64,000 nucleotides of DNA from Taishania sp. (GCA_030150045.1 JASLGM010000038.1:1-64000), one strand, 5' to 3'; counted from the stretch's first letter, positions 16,388 to 25,684 are shown. The notes: generated from the sequence alone by a model not told the origin. Translations and numbers: made by a program.

Positions 16388-18337
16388 ATGAAAATTGCAT
16401 TATTAGGTAATCCCAACACGGGAAAAAGTTCTGTTTTTAATCTTCTAACGGGTATGCGTCAGCATGTTGGGAACTTCCCAGGAGTTACCGTAGATAAAAA
16501 AGTAGGGCAAATAAAAGACGCATCAGGTACTATAACAATCGTTGATTTTCCAGGGACATATAGCATCTACCCGCACTCCATTGATGAAGCGGTTGTATAT
16601 GATGTACTTACAGAACCTCAAAATCAGGACTATCCTGATAAAATAGCGGTTGTAGTTGACGCCACAAATATTCGTCGTAACCTTATGCTATTCACTCAGA
16701 TTTATGACCTAGGTCTTCCAACCATTCTAATCGTTAACATGATTGATTTGGCTGCGAGAAAAAACATAAAGATTGACATTGAAAGCCTACAGACGCTATT
16801 TCCAGAAACAGAGATTGTAGAAAGCAATGCACGTGTCAAATTAGGGAAAGAACGAATTATCAAAGCGTTCCGATCAGCAAAACGAACAAAGCAATCCCCT
16901 ATTATTTCAACAGAAATCGCAGGATTAAAAGATGTTTCAGCACAAGAAGAAGAGGCAAAACAACGCTACGAATGGATTGATGCGCACCTCGATCAAATTG
17001 TCAAAAAAGAGATAAAAGTTAGGGACACCAAAACGTATAAGATTGATCGTATATTGACTCATCCCGTTTTTGGTTATCTAATCTTCGCAGTGATATTGAT
17101 GATTGTGTTCCAATTCATCTTCTCTTTTGCCAGCATCCCAATGGATTTTATAGACGAGCAATTTGGGAATCTAAGTGCATTCATCGAAGCAGAAATGGGT
17201 GAAGGTACTTTTACCAGTCTACTTGCAAACGGAATCGTTCCTGGAGTAGGTGGAGTTTTAGTTTTTGTACCACAGATTGCAATTCTATTTTTCTTCTTAT
17301 CATTACTTGAAGAATCCGGATATATGGCTCGAGTAGTTTTTATCATGGACAAACTGATGCGCCCATTTGGATTGAATGGAAAATCAGTCGTACCTATGAT
17401 GTCCAGTGTAGCTTGTGCTATCCCTGGTGTAATGGCAACGCGTACAATTGCCAACTGGAAAGAACGACTAACAACCATTTTCATTGCTCCACTTATGAGT
17501 TGTAGTGCACGAATACCAGTATATGCCCTATTAATTTCTTTAGTAGTTCCAAAACAGAATGTATTAGGATTTATCAATCTACAAGGTTTAGTCCTCTTTG
17601 GATTGTATGCGCTTGGTATTATTGCTTCTTTAGTCATTGCAGCAATAATGAACAAAATACTAAAAAGTGATAGAAAAGGATATCTTTTACTAGAAATGCC
17701 CGCTTACAAATTTCCACAATGGTCAAACGTTGGAATTACTGTCTATGAAAAAGTAAAGACCTTCGTTATTGATGCAGGAAAAATAATATTAGCGATCTCC
17801 ATTTTATTGTGGGCATTATCCAGTTATGGACCAGGAAAAAGAATGGAAGAGGCGGTTCAACTTGCAGAAAAACAAGTTGTCGAACAATCTTTATCAGAAG
17901 ATGAAGCAAATGATTTGATAGGAGGAGCGGAATTAAAAAACTCTTACATCGGTATTATGGGACAATTTATTGAGCCTGTAATTAAACCACTTGGATATGA
18001 TTGGAAGATTGGAATCTCATTGATTACTTCCTTTGCTGCACGTGAAGTTTTCGTTGGTTCGTTGGCAACAATTTACGCCGTTCATGATGATGGGGGAGAA
18101 AACCTTGTCTTGAAAGAAAAATTACAAAGGGAAAAAAGAGAGGATGGCACACCATTGTATAGTTTAGCAACAGGGATGTCATTAATGGTCTTTTATGCTT
18201 TTGCAATGCAATGTATGGCTACACTTGCAGTGGTAAAACGCGAAACGAATTCTTGGAGTTGGCCAATCTTACAGCTCGTGTTTTTTGGAGCTTTGGCATA
18301 TGTCAGTGCCTACGTCACTTTTATTATTTTCAGTTAA
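16388..18337 (+). CDS. feoB: Ferrous iron transport protein B
   Basis: FeoB moves Fe(II) across the inner membrane. The N-terminal cytoplasmic GTPase has G1 GNPNTGKS (residues 7-14), a G2 region around GNFPGVTVD, G3 DFPGTYS and G4 NMID. The C-terminal membrane part (about 225-649) has the two Gate regions with the conserved cysteines SVACAIPGVMATRT and MSCSARIPVYALL. The length of 649 residues is typical of Bacteroidota FeoB. The gene sits between feoA (2-base gap) and a 37-residue Cys-rich peptide whose ATG follows the feoB stop directly. Confidence 0.96.
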   Translation: MKIALLGNPNTGKSSVFNLLTGMRQHVGNFPGVTVDKKVGQIKDASGTITIVDFPGTYSIYPHSIDEAVVYDVLTEPQNQDYPDKIAVVVDATNIRRNLMLFTQIYDLGLPTILIVNMIDLAARKNIKIDIESLQTLFPETEIVESNARVKLGKERIIKAFRSAKRTKQSPIISTEIAGLKDVSAQEEEAKQRYEWIDAHLDQIVKKEIKVRDTKTYKIDRILTHPVFGYLIFAVILMIVFQFIFSFASIPMDFIDEQFGNLSAFIEAEMGEGTFTSLLANGIVPGVGGVLVFVPQIAILFFFLSLLEESGYMARVVFIMDKLMRPFGLNGKSVVPMMSSVACAIPGVMATRTIANWKERLTTIFIAPLMSCSARIPVYALLISLVVPKQNVLGFINLQGLVLFGLYALGIIASLVIAAIMNKILKSDRKGYLLLEMPAYKFPQWSNVGITVYEKVKTFVIDAGKIILAISILLWALSSYGPGKRMEEAVQLAEKQVVEQSLSEDEANDLIGGAELKNSYIGIMGQFIEPVIKPLGYDWKIGISLITSFAAREVFVGSLATIYAVHDDGGENLVLKEKLQREKREDGTPLYSLATGMSLMVFYAFAMQCMATLAVVKRETNSWSWPILQLVFFGALAYVSAYVTFIIFS

Positions 18338-18451
18338 ATGCAAACGATTCTAACCATAATAGCAATTGGGGGAGCTGTATTTTATATTGGCCGAATGATT
18401 TACCAAAATTTTAGTAAAAAAAAGAAGACCGGTTGCAATAAATGTGGCTAA
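18338..18451 (+). CDS. FeoB-associated Cys-rich membrane peptide
   Basis: This tiny gene encodes 37 residues: one TM helix (ILTIIAIGGAVFYIGRMIY), then a basic stretch with four consecutive Lys, then GCNKCG at the C-terminus. This matches the family of small proteins found after feoB that carry a Cys pair or cluster. Its ATG starts on the base following the feoB stop, so translation is probably coupled. The CXXC pair could bind Fe(II) or act in a redox step at the FeoB exit. The role in this family is not established; I infer only an association with FeoB. Confidence 0.82.
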   Translation: MQTILTIIAIGGAVFYIGRMIYQNFSKKKKTGCNKCG

Positions 18452-18481
18452 CTTGTCGTGAAATAAATCATCACTTCATAT

Positions 18482-19288
18482 ATGCTTATATTTGAATTAA
18501 ACGACGGAAATACCATACCTGCAATAGGGTATGGAACGTATAAATCAGTGAACGGTCCTGAAACCATTTCTAGTGTTAAGAATGCTATAAAATCAGGATA
18601 TCGTCACATAGATACAGCTGCCATTTATGATAATGAGGAAAGTGTTGGATTAGCTATCCAACAGAGTGGAATATCCCGTGATGAGTTATTCATCACATCT
18701 AAAGTTTGGAATACTAATCGAGGATACGAAAGTACCAAAAAAGCTTTTTTTGAAACTTTAGACCGCTTACAATTAGAATATTTAGACCTCTACCTTATCC
18801 ATTGGCCAGCAGTTTCCACCTTTTATCCTGATTGGAGAACTATAAATGCGGAAACTTGGCGTGCATTGGAAGAATTAAAAGAGGAAGGCCTAATTCGTTC
18901 AATTGGCGTTTCAAACTTCCTAAAAGAACACTTAGAGGCACTTTTTGAAACGGCAGAAATAGTACCTGCTATCAACCAGATAGAGATCCACCCAGGTCAA
19001 TTACAGAAAGATTTAGTAGAATTTTGCGAAAACAAAGGTATATTGGTAGAAGCTTGGGGGCCTTTTGCTAGAGGGAAAATTTTAGATAATCCATTTCTTT
19101 CTTCTTTATCAGTTGAATTAAATGTTACTGTTCCTCAAATATGCTTACAATGGTGTTTACAGCATGCCATTTTACCATTACCGAAGAGTTCAACACCAGA
19201 GCGTATACATTCCAACTATCATTTTGAATTTGAATTGACAGAAGAACAAATGCAAGCAATAGATGCTTTGCCTTATATTGGTGGTTAA
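18482..19288 (+). CDS. Aldo/keto reductase
   Basis: This 268-residue NADPH-dependent oxidoreductase has a TIM-barrel fold. The catalytic tetrad is visible in order: Asp in HIDTAAIYDNEESVG, Tyr in the same segment, Lys in ITSKVWN and His in LIHWP. Family signatures also include SIGVSNF, INQIEIHPGQLQ and the C-terminal cofactor segment LPKSSTPERI. The length is at the short end for the family and fits the AKR5 (2,5-diketo-D-gluconate reductase-like) group. Substrate is unknown. It stands alone between the feo genes and catalase. The 3' gap to katA holds a large inverted repeat. Confidence 0.93.
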   Translation: MLIFELNDGNTIPAIGYGTYKSVNGPETISSVKNAIKSGYRHIDTAAIYDNEESVGLAIQQSGISRDELFITSKVWNTNRGYESTKKAFFETLDRLQLEYLDLYLIHWPAVSTFYPDWRTINAETWRALEELKEEGLIRSIGVSNFLKEHLEALFETAEIVPAINQIEIHPGQLQKDLVEFCENKGILVEAWGPFARGKILDNPFLSSLSVELNVTVPQICLQWCLQHAILPLPKSSTPERIHSNYHFEFELTEEQMQAIDALPYIGG

Positions 19289-19360
19289 GGTCTTGACCCC
19301 ATGCAAATGCAATAATTCTTTGGTCATTTTTAGATTTTTTGTGAAATGACACAATAGCTA

Positions 19361-19408
19361 CTTAAGGATTAATTAGTAAATTGAGTACCATCTAATTAAT
19401 CCTTTAAG
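19361..19408 (+). promoter_or_regulatory. Inverted repeat abutting the catalase start codon
   Basis: The left arm CTTAAGGATTAATTAG (19361-19376) and the right arm CTAATTAATCCTTTAAG (19392-19408) are complementary apart from one bulged A, with a 15-base loop. The right arm ends 3 bases before the katA ATG. In RNA it would form a hairpin that hides the ribosome entry region; in DNA it could be a dimeric repressor or activator site. There is no T-run, so it is not a standard terminator. Confidence 0.65.
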
Positions 19409-19411
19409 GGC

Positions 19412-20905
19412 ATGAAAAAGAATTCTAAAATAACAACCAATGCGGGTTGTCCTATTGGGAAGAAACAATATGAAAATTCGCAATCCATTGGTCAAAGAGG
19501 TCCTGTCTTATTACAAGACTTTTTTTTACAAGAAAAACTAGCACAATTTAATAGAGAACGAATTCCTGAACGTATCGTTCATGCGAAAGGTACAGGTGTT
19601 TTCGGGAAATTTGTCGTAACAAATGACATCTCAAAATACACGCGCGCTAAACTTTTTGACAAGGTAGGAAAAGAAACTCCTTTATTCATCCGTTTCTCTA
19701 CAGTTGGTGGTGAAAAAGGTTCTGCAGATACAGAGAGAGATCCACGTGGGTTTGCAATAAAATTCTATACGGAAGACGGTAACTGGGATTTAGTAGGTAA
19801 CAACACACCTGTATTTTTTATTAAAGACGCTAAAAAATTCCCTGATTTTATTCACACCCAAAAGCGTGACCCTAGAACAAATTGTAAGAATGCAACAGCA
19901 ATGTGGGATTTCTGGTCACTGAATCCTGAGTCATTACATCAAGTATTGATCTTAATGTCTGATAGAGGAACACCAAAAGGATATAGAAACATGCATGGAT
20001 TTGGTTCTCACACCTTCTCTCTTGTCAATAAAGATCAAGAGCGATTTTGGGTGAAATTCCATTTTTATGCAGATAAAGGAGCTAAGGAATTTACAGCTTC
20101 TGAAGCCGATAAGATGCGTGGTATTGATCCAGACTATGCACAACGTGATATGGTGAATGCGATTGACAACGGAGATTTTCCTAAATGGAACATGAAAATT
20201 CAAGTCATGACCGAAGAACAAGCAAAAGAATTTCGTTGGAATCCTTTTGATGTCACAAAAATTTGGCCAAAAGCTGACTTTCCATTGATAGATGTAGGTT
20301 ATATGGAACTCAATCGTATGCCTGATAATTATCACCGTGACGTAGAGCAAGCCGCTTTTGCCCCAACGAACGTAATTGATGGAATTGGATTTTCACCAGA
20401 TAAAATGTTACAAGGAAGAATATTTGCTTACCCTGATGCACAACGATATCGTGTAGGAAGCAATTACCAAGATCTTCCTGTAAATCAATGTCCATACTTT
20501 ACAAATAACTATCACCGTGATGGTGCAATGAAATTCACTGACAATGGTGGCTCCAACCCTAATTATTTCCCAAATTCTTTTGATGGAAACCATGAACTAG
20601 AAAGTCACGAAGGTAAAGCGTACGAAGTGGAAGACACTACGATTGATTACTTTGATCGAAACAGTGGAATGGCGGGAGATGATGACCATTTTACGCAAGC
20701 AGGATGGCTATTCGATCGAGTGATGGACAAAACAGCAAAGAAAAATACAATCACTAATATAGTTAACGCAATGAGTGGGATTGAAGGACCTAAAAAAGAA
20801 GAAATCGTTATACGACAATTGTGTCATTGGTTCCGTGCTTCTGAAGAACTAGGTAAGGGAATTGCTGAAGGTTTAGGGATAGATGTTGAAAAACATAAAC
20901 ATTAA
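19412..20905 (+). CDS. katA: Haem catalase (small-subunit type)
   Basis: It disproportionates hydrogen peroxide to water and oxygen. The 497-residue length fits small-subunit (clade 3) catalases. The distal His is His57 in ERIVHAKGTGVFG, followed by TRFSTV-like IRFSTVGGEKGSADTERDPRGFA, the distal Asn region VGNNTPVFFIKDAKKF, and the proximal haem Tyr segment GRIFAYPDAQRYRVG. The N-terminal TTNAGCPI is also typical. There is no signal peptide, so it is cytoplasmic. Regulation is probably linked to the 16-bp inverted repeat that ends 3 bases upstream of its ATG. A strong bidirectional terminator follows. Confidence 0.96.
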   Translation: MKKNSKITTNAGCPIGKKQYENSQSIGQRGPVLLQDFFLQEKLAQFNRERIPERIVHAKGTGVFGKFVVTNDISKYTRAKLFDKVGKETPLFIRFSTVGGEKGSADTERDPRGFAIKFYTEDGNWDLVGNNTPVFFIKDAKKFPDFIHTQKRDPRTNCKNATAMWDFWSLNPESLHQVLILMSDRGTPKGYRNMHGFGSHTFSLVNKDQERFWVKFHFYADKGAKEFTASEADKMRGIDPDYAQRDMVNAIDNGDFPKWNMKIQVMTEEQAKEFRWNPFDVTKIWPKADFPLIDVGYMELNRMPDNYHRDVEQAAFAPTNVIDGIGFSPDKMLQGRIFAYPDAQRYRVGSNYQDLPVNQCPYFTNNYHRDGAMKFTDNGGSNPNYFPNSFDGNHELESHEGKAYEVEDTTIDYFDRNSGMAGDDDHFTQAGWLFDRVMDKTAKKNTITNIVNAMSGIEGPKKEEIVIRQLCHWFRASEELGKGIAEGLGIDVEKHKH

Positions 20906-20938
20906 AATCTTCACTAAGAAAGATTTCAAATTCATTTT

Positions 20939-20968
20939 AAAATAGCCTTTTTACAAAGGCTATTTTTT
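20939..20968. terminator. Bidirectional terminator between katA and the LLM oxidoreductase
   Basis: AATAGCCTTT, loop TTAC, then AAAGGCTATT and a T-run serve katA. The complement serves the opposing gene, whose TAG stop (20960-20962) lies inside the stem. Confidence 0.85.
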
Positions 20969-21961
20969 TATCTCTAATTCTTTAGCTAGGGCTTCATATT
21001 CCCATAATTTATAGGATTGATCGAAAGGTATTGAACAAATCATAATTTCATCAATTCCTAAATCCTTTGCTTGTTGATTCAAAAAAGCAGCGGTTGATTT
21101 TGGTGTACCTCTAAACTGCCAATTATTCATTTGTTGGATAAAAGCCTTATCGTTTTCTGAAAGCGGAAAAGATTGCGCTGCTTCAGGAGACATTCTCTTC
21201 CTTAGTATCCCTTTATACAACTGCATACGAGCAATATCAGATGGGAATGCTTGAAAATCTGCTTCTTCTTGTGTTTCACCAATCGTTACATAGTAGCAGA
21301 CCAAAACATATGGTTCTTTACAAAATGTTGACGGCTGAAAATGATCGCGATACATTTCTAAAATTGTTGGATCTAAATCTCCAGTAAAGAAATGAACATA
21401 AGCATAAGGCAATCCCATTTTGGCGGCTTGAATCGCACTATTTCCTGTGGAACCAAGCATAAACGGCATAGGTAAGGCTGCCCCAATAGGTTGGGCGGCT
21501 ACTCGATCATACAAAGGATGTCCACTTTTTGTATCTTGAAAAAGATGTAAGGTTTCATACAATTTTTCATATAATCCCTCCGTCAAAGGTTGTCTTCCTT
21601 CTGAAAGGGCTAACATAGCTGCTTGATCTCCTCCTGGTGCTCTACCAGCACCAAAATCAATGCGTCCAGGAGCGTAAGCAGATAAAGTTTTAAACACCTC
21701 TGCCATTTTCAAGGGTGAATAATGCATCATCATTGTCCCTCCTGTTCCAAGGCGGATGGTATTGGTCTTTGCAGCAAGGTAAGCGAGTGAAATTTCGGGT
21801 GCAGAACTTGCTAAAGATGGAGTGTGATGATGTTCCGCTATCCAAAAGCGATGATAACCTAAACTTTCTGCGTAAACTGCACTTTTAGCCATGTCTTGTA
21901 ATGCCTGTGAGGCGGTTCCATTCCAAGCGATTGGCACCTGATCTAAAATACTCCATTTCAT
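20960..21961 (-). CDS. LLM class flavin-dependent oxidoreductase
   Basis: This 333-residue protein belongs to the bacterial luciferase-like monooxygenase superfamily (FMN-dependent TIM barrel). Recognisable segments are YHRFWIAEHHHTPSLASSAPEI, the phosphate-binding region IRLGTGGTMMMHYSPLKMAE, RIDFGAGRAPGGDQ and GSTGNSAIQAAKMGLPYAY. These fit the luciferase-family subgroup that many genomes annotate only generically. Substrate cannot be assigned. It is divergent from the beta-propeller gene (77 bases between starts) and convergent with katA, sharing its terminator. Confidence 0.9.
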   Translation of the reverse strand: MKWSILDQVPIAWNGTASQALQDMAKSAVYAESLGYHRFWIAEHHHTPSLASSAPEISLAYLAAKTNTIRLGTGGTMMMHYSPLKMAEVFKTLSAYAPGRIDFGAGRAPGGDQAAMLALSEGRQPLTEGLYEKLYETLHLFQDTKSGHPLYDRVAAQPIGAALPMPFMLGSTGNSAIQAAKMGLPYAYVHFFTGDLDPTILEMYRDHFQPSTFCKEPYVLVCYYVTIGETQEEADFQAFPSDIARMQLYKGILRKRMSPEAAQSFPLSENDKAFIQQMNNWQFRGTPKSTAAFLNQQAKDLGIDEIMICSIPFDQSYKLWEYEALAKELEIKK

Positions 21962-22038
21962 CTTATAAATTTACAAAAAATCAAACAATTTGTAACCTTA
22001 AATACCTTTTATCGTTTATAGTGCAAACCACTTACAAA

Positions 22039-23337
22039 ATGAAAAATGTATTCGTCCTACTTTCTGTTCTACTAGGTGTTTTTCCAATAATGGCTCAAAA
22101 CACAAAAGTTACTATTGGAACGAAAGTAAATAGTATTGACAATAAGCTTGAAGTAACCTTGAGCCATAGAACGCAAGCTTATCGCATGCGAACAGAACAG
22201 GAAACCGATCGCTATGATTCAGCTATCAATTCACCGAAGTCAGTGATCTTTCACCCGACCGAGCAGAAATATTACGTAGAATCATTGGAAGGGTATAAAA
22301 CCGTTGTCTTCGATGCTCAAACCCATTTGAAAATAAAAGAAATACAACACTCTTTTTTTTCTGGTGCGGCTGTTTTTAAAAACAATGAAAGCACGCTTTT
22401 TGATTACACCTATCCCGAAACGATAAAAAACCCAAATCAGTTTTCTGGTAAACCTGTTGAATCATGTATCAGTCCGAATGGTAAGTGGTTGTTTGTACCC
22501 TATTACAGACGTAGTTTCGATAAGAATGCACAATTCCCTTCGGCAATGGCCATTATTTCCACTGAAAAGGATGAAATTGTGCGCGTTATGCCTACTGCTC
22601 CCCTGCCGAAAATGGTTGCAGTTTCCCCAGATGGAAAATGGTTAGCAGTTACGCATTGGGGCGACAATACTGTAGGAATAATTGACATTAGTAGCGATCA
22701 ACCCATGGATTTTAAATACCAACATCTTTTGGAAGTGGACAAACGTATAAAACTAGACCTCTCACAAACGGAAATCGTAGACAGAGACAACAATTGCGGA
22801 AACTGTCTAAGGGGTACTACTTTTACGCCTGATAGTAAGTATCTGTTAGTAGCGAAAATGGGCGGTAATGGAGATATAGGTATTTTTAGAACCGTTGATT
22901 TCTCGAAAGTGGGGAATATATTAGGTTTGAAAGTAAACATTCGTCATTTGGTGGTGGATGAAGAAAACATTTACATGAGTGTAAATAAATCTGGTCATGT
23001 GGACAAAGTAAACTGGCAAGATGTTCGTTATCATTTTAATCCTGAAAAAGAAAAGAAGATAACCGTAAAAGTGAATGCAAGTGCATTTGTGGGAAGTGGT
23101 GCAAGAACAATTGCCATGGATCCCAAAAAAGAATACATGTTTGCAGCCGTAAACAACGCTTGTAAGATTGTGGCTATACGCATGTCGGATTGGAAGGTCG
23201 TTCTTGAAATTGCAGCAGACCCTTTTCCAGTTGGTCTGGCGGTTTCTCCTGATGGCAAGCAACTTATTGCAACGGCTCAAGGTAAAGAAAATAATGGCGG
23301 GAATTCGGTGATGATTTACACTTTGAAACGTAAATAA
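22039..23337 (+). CDS. Secreted YVTN-type beta-propeller protein
   Basis: I start at 22039 (MKNVFVLLSVLLGVFPIMAQ), which gives a clean signal peptide and 432 residues; the open frame further upstream overlaps the divergent gene and has no signal. Repeated blades are visible: CISPNGKWLFVPYY, VAVSPDGKWLAVTHWGDNTVGIIDI, TFTPDSKYLLVAKMGGNGDIGI, TIAMDPKKEYMFAAVNN and LAVSPDGKQLIATAQG. Such YVTN/lactonase-like propellers are often binding or surface proteins; no enzyme activity is evident. There is a CXXC (DNNCGNCLRGTTF) in the middle. No T9SS sorting domain is seen, so it is probably periplasmic. Confidence 0.85.
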   Translation: MKNVFVLLSVLLGVFPIMAQNTKVTIGTKVNSIDNKLEVTLSHRTQAYRMRTEQETDRYDSAINSPKSVIFHPTEQKYYVESLEGYKTVVFDAQTHLKIKEIQHSFFSGAAVFKNNESTLFDYTYPETIKNPNQFSGKPVESCISPNGKWLFVPYYRRSFDKNAQFPSAMAIISTEKDEIVRVMPTAPLPKMVAVSPDGKWLAVTHWGDNTVGIIDISSDQPMDFKYQHLLEVDKRIKLDLSQTEIVDRDNNCGNCLRGTTFTPDSKYLLVAKMGGNGDIGIFRTVDFSKVGNILGLKVNIRHLVVDEENIYMSVNKSGHVDKVNWQDVRYHFNPEKEKKITVKVNASAFVGSGARTIAMDPKKEYMFAAVNNACKIVAIRMSDWKVVLEIAADPFPVGLAVSPDGKQLIATAQGKENNGGNSVMIYTLKRK

Positions 23338-23385
23338 TCCATTTTTTTTTGTATATTAATAGTTCAATAAAATTAAAACAAAACT

Positions 23386-23778
23386 ATGAACAAAGTGAAT
23401 GTAAAAATGGTGCTTATACCTGTAACACTATTTATCGTTGGGATTGCATGCATTCTAGCTTTCTATCCACGATACCGTGTGTGGTCACAAGAAATGGAAG
23501 GTCGTGCCGAATTTGCAAAGGCTGAACAAAACAGAAGAATAAAGATTGAAGAGGCTAAAGCAAATCTAGAAGCCGAACGATTAAATGCACAAGCAGAGGT
23601 GGAACGCGCAAAAGGTGCTGCTGAAGCAATCAAAATAGAAAATGGGGCTCTATCAGAAAGGTATATCCAATATTTATGGGTACGTCAACAAAATAACTTG
23701 AATAACAAAACGGTGATTTATGTGCCAACCGAAGCGAATTTACCAATCTTGGAATCTACGAGAAATCTAGACAAATAA
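23386..23778 (+). CDS. Small membrane protein with charged coiled coil, SPFH-tail-like
   Basis: This 130-residue protein has one N-terminal TM helix (about 9-28) followed by a long charged helix rich in Glu, Lys, Arg and Ala (about 35-90, for example RLNAQAEVERAKGAAEAIK). It ends with YIQYLWVRQQNN and IYVPTEANLPILES. The Ala/Glu helix followed by a short C-terminal motif resembles the tail of band-7/SPFH (prohibitin-like) proteins, but the SPFH domain itself is missing. It may scaffold a membrane complex; this is an inference from composition only. A perfect terminator follows at once. Confidence 0.75.
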   Translation: MNKVNVKMVLIPVTLFIVGIACILAFYPRYRVWSQEMEGRAEFAKAEQNRRIKIEEAKANLEAERLNAQAEVERAKGAAEAIKIENGALSERYIQYLWVRQQNNLNNKTVIYVPTEANLPILESTRNLDK

Positions 23779-23792
23779 AAGAGATTCAAAAA

Positions 23793-23824
23793 TAGAAAAC
23801 GACCTTTGCAAAGGTCGTTTTCTA
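23793..23824. terminator. Strong palindromic terminator
   Basis: AGAAAACGACCTTT (23794-23807) and AAAGGTCGTTTTCT (23810-23823) pair perfectly around a GC turn. It follows the SPFH-tail-like gene by about 15 bases and directly precedes family B copy 4. Confidence 0.85.
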
Positions 23825-23827
23825 TTT

Positions 23828-23970
23828 CTGCGCGGGCGAAGGTGAATAGCCCTATAAAAGGGAAAGATGAATAGATGTAGTGGTGCTGAGCGACCAAAGG
23901 AAGCTACAGCAATAACGTACAGCTACATCTTTGGCTTAATAGGCTAGCAAACGCAGACCGAAAACGCAGC
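23828..23970 (+). repeat. Dispersed structured repeat, family B copy 4
   Basis: The ends CTGCG (23828-23832) and CGCAG (23965-23969) are complementary, with a different sequence from every other copy. The apical segment GCGACCAAAGGAAGC is conserved at 23890-23904. The stem arms AGATGTAG and CTACATCT flank it. The element reaches the stop codon of the convergent MFS gene. Confidence 0.8.
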
Positions 23971-25620
23971 CTAAAGAAAAGCATGTCCTTGTTTGTTCAA
24001 AATACGTTTAACCCAGAAGGCGTATCCAGCAAGAAACAAAAAACATAAAAGAGCAACGATATAAGAAGATTGAATGCCGACCAAGTCTGCCAATTTTCCT
24101 TGTAATGGAGGGATAATAGCGCCGCCCAAAATCATCATAACCAAGAAGGCAGAACCTTGTGTTTGGTATTTGCCTAATCCACCCAATGCAAGGGAGAAAA
24201 TACACGGCCACATCACGGAACAGAATAGTCCAGTAGCTAAAATAGCATACATTGCGATAGTTCCAGAAGTGAGCATACCAATGGCAATCAAGGTTGCGTT
24301 TATCAAGGCAAAAGCACCTAATGTAAAGGCTGGTCGATCTTTAGTCCAAAAGAAAATAAGCATTTGGAAGCCGACCAAATAAATGTAACGTTGCAAATGC
24401 ATAGCGTCATATCCAGATGCATACATCACCACTAAAATGATAGCAAAAGCAACAAATGGAACTATAAGTCGTAATAACAACTTAAATTTTGCGGAAATAC
24501 CTAGAGCGGAGACTGCTCCTGTCCATCGGCCAATCATTAAGCTACCCCAGTAGAGCGAAACGTAAGGTGCCAATTGGGAAGGATCAATATTTCCAAAAGC
24601 ATCCGTTTGAAGAAGTTCACCAAGGTTACTTCCGACGGTTACTTCTACACCAACATATACAAAAATGGCCAACATACCCATTGTCAGCTGAGGAAACTGC
24701 ATAGCTCCCCAACCTGTTTTTTGGCGTGCTGCTTTTTGAACGGTAAACATTAACGCCAAAATGACTGCCACCAATCCTGTTGCCCAACCAATGATACGCA
24801 CTTTCTCTGCATATTCAGGTGACCAATCTAAATTGGATTTATAACTATAAAAAACGGGGGAGAAAGCCATGATAAGCATACCAGTAATGGTCAAAAGAAC
24901 ATTCAATGCTTTGCCGTCTTTTGTCCATTGTTCTTCTTTCGCAGCAATACGACCGTCTGGAACATTTTTAGAATATTTGAAAAGTAAAGCAATGAGCAAA
25001 AACAAAAAACCTACGCAACCGTAAAGCACACTGACTTTATCAAGACTTAACATTTTAATTTGCTTTTCTGTCATTGCTGTGCCTGCTCCAAAGAGAATTA
25101 AGGAAATGACAATGGGCCCAATCATAGCTCCGAAACTGTTCACTGCTCCTCCAAGGGTGATACGAGTGGCTCCACTTTTTTCATCTCCTAAAATGATCAT
25201 AAAAGGATTAGCTGATGTTTGCTGTAATGAAAATCCTAGCGCAACTAAAAATAATCCGATTAACATTCCTGCAAATGCACCATTCAACACACAGAGTACC
25301 ATGGCTCCTGCTCCAATTGCAGAAAAAATCAAACCAAGAACAATGGTTTTTTTATATCCCCAAGATCCCACAATATCGGATTGTTTTCTGTAACCAATAA
25401 TGAATAGAATCAAAGCTCCTAAGTAATACGCTCCGTAAAAAGCAAAGTCAATTAATTGGCTCTGGAATTGATCTAGATTGAAAAAACTTTTACAAAAAGG
25501 GATAAACACCGTATTTCCTGAAGCGATAAATCCCCAGAAAAAGAAAACCGTAGTTAATGTGGAAAGGGCGCTATAATTGGTTGCCTTCGTTGTAGAAGAG
25601 GAAGCGTTAAATTCTGCCAT
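23971..25620 (-). CDS. Sugar MFS transporter (FucP/glucose-galactose family)
   Basis: This 549-residue integral membrane protein has about 12-14 TM helices. The opening STLTTVFFFWGFIASGNTVFIPFCKSFF and the segments FQSQLIDFAFYGAYYLGAL and GFSLQQTSANPFMIILG match the FucP-like branch of the major facilitator superfamily, which imports L-fucose, glucose or galactose with protons. The N-terminal soluble tail is short and Ser/Thr-rich. The length exceeds E. coli FucP by about 100 residues, with an extra loop in the middle (about 215-300), as in several Bacteroidota members. The sugar is not predictable. It follows dxs on the same strand after a 64-base gap. Confidence 0.9.
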   Translation of the reverse strand: MAEFNASSSTTKATNYSALSTLTTVFFFWGFIASGNTVFIPFCKSFFNLDQFQSQLIDFAFYGAYYLGALILFIIGYRKQSDIVGSWGYKKTIVLGLIFSAIGAGAMVLCVLNGAFAGMLIGLFLVALGFSLQQTSANPFMIILGDEKSGATRITLGGAVNSFGAMIGPIVISLILFGAGTAMTEKQIKMLSLDKVSVLYGCVGFLFLLIALLFKYSKNVPDGRIAAKEEQWTKDGKALNVLLTITGMLIMAFSPVFYSYKSNLDWSPEYAEKVRIIGWATGLVAVILALMFTVQKAARQKTGWGAMQFPQLTMGMLAIFVYVGVEVTVGSNLGELLQTDAFGNIDPSQLAPYVSLYWGSLMIGRWTGAVSALGISAKFKLLLRLIVPFVAFAIILVVMYASGYDAMHLQRYIYLVGFQMLIFFWTKDRPAFTLGAFALINATLIAIGMLTSGTIAMYAILATGLFCSVMWPCIFSLALGGLGKYQTQGSAFLVMMILGGAIIPPLQGKLADLVGIQSSYIVALLCFLFLAGYAFWVKRILNKQGHAFL

Positions 25621-25684
25621 AAATAGAATGAAAATCTAAAAATAGCAGAATTTAAAACCTTATGTATACGAAAATCAATAAATC

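Noticed and set aside
19361..19408. Terminator of the aldo/keto reductase gene
   Set aside because: The hairpin is long, but no T-run follows and it touches the katA start codon; a regulatory role fits better.
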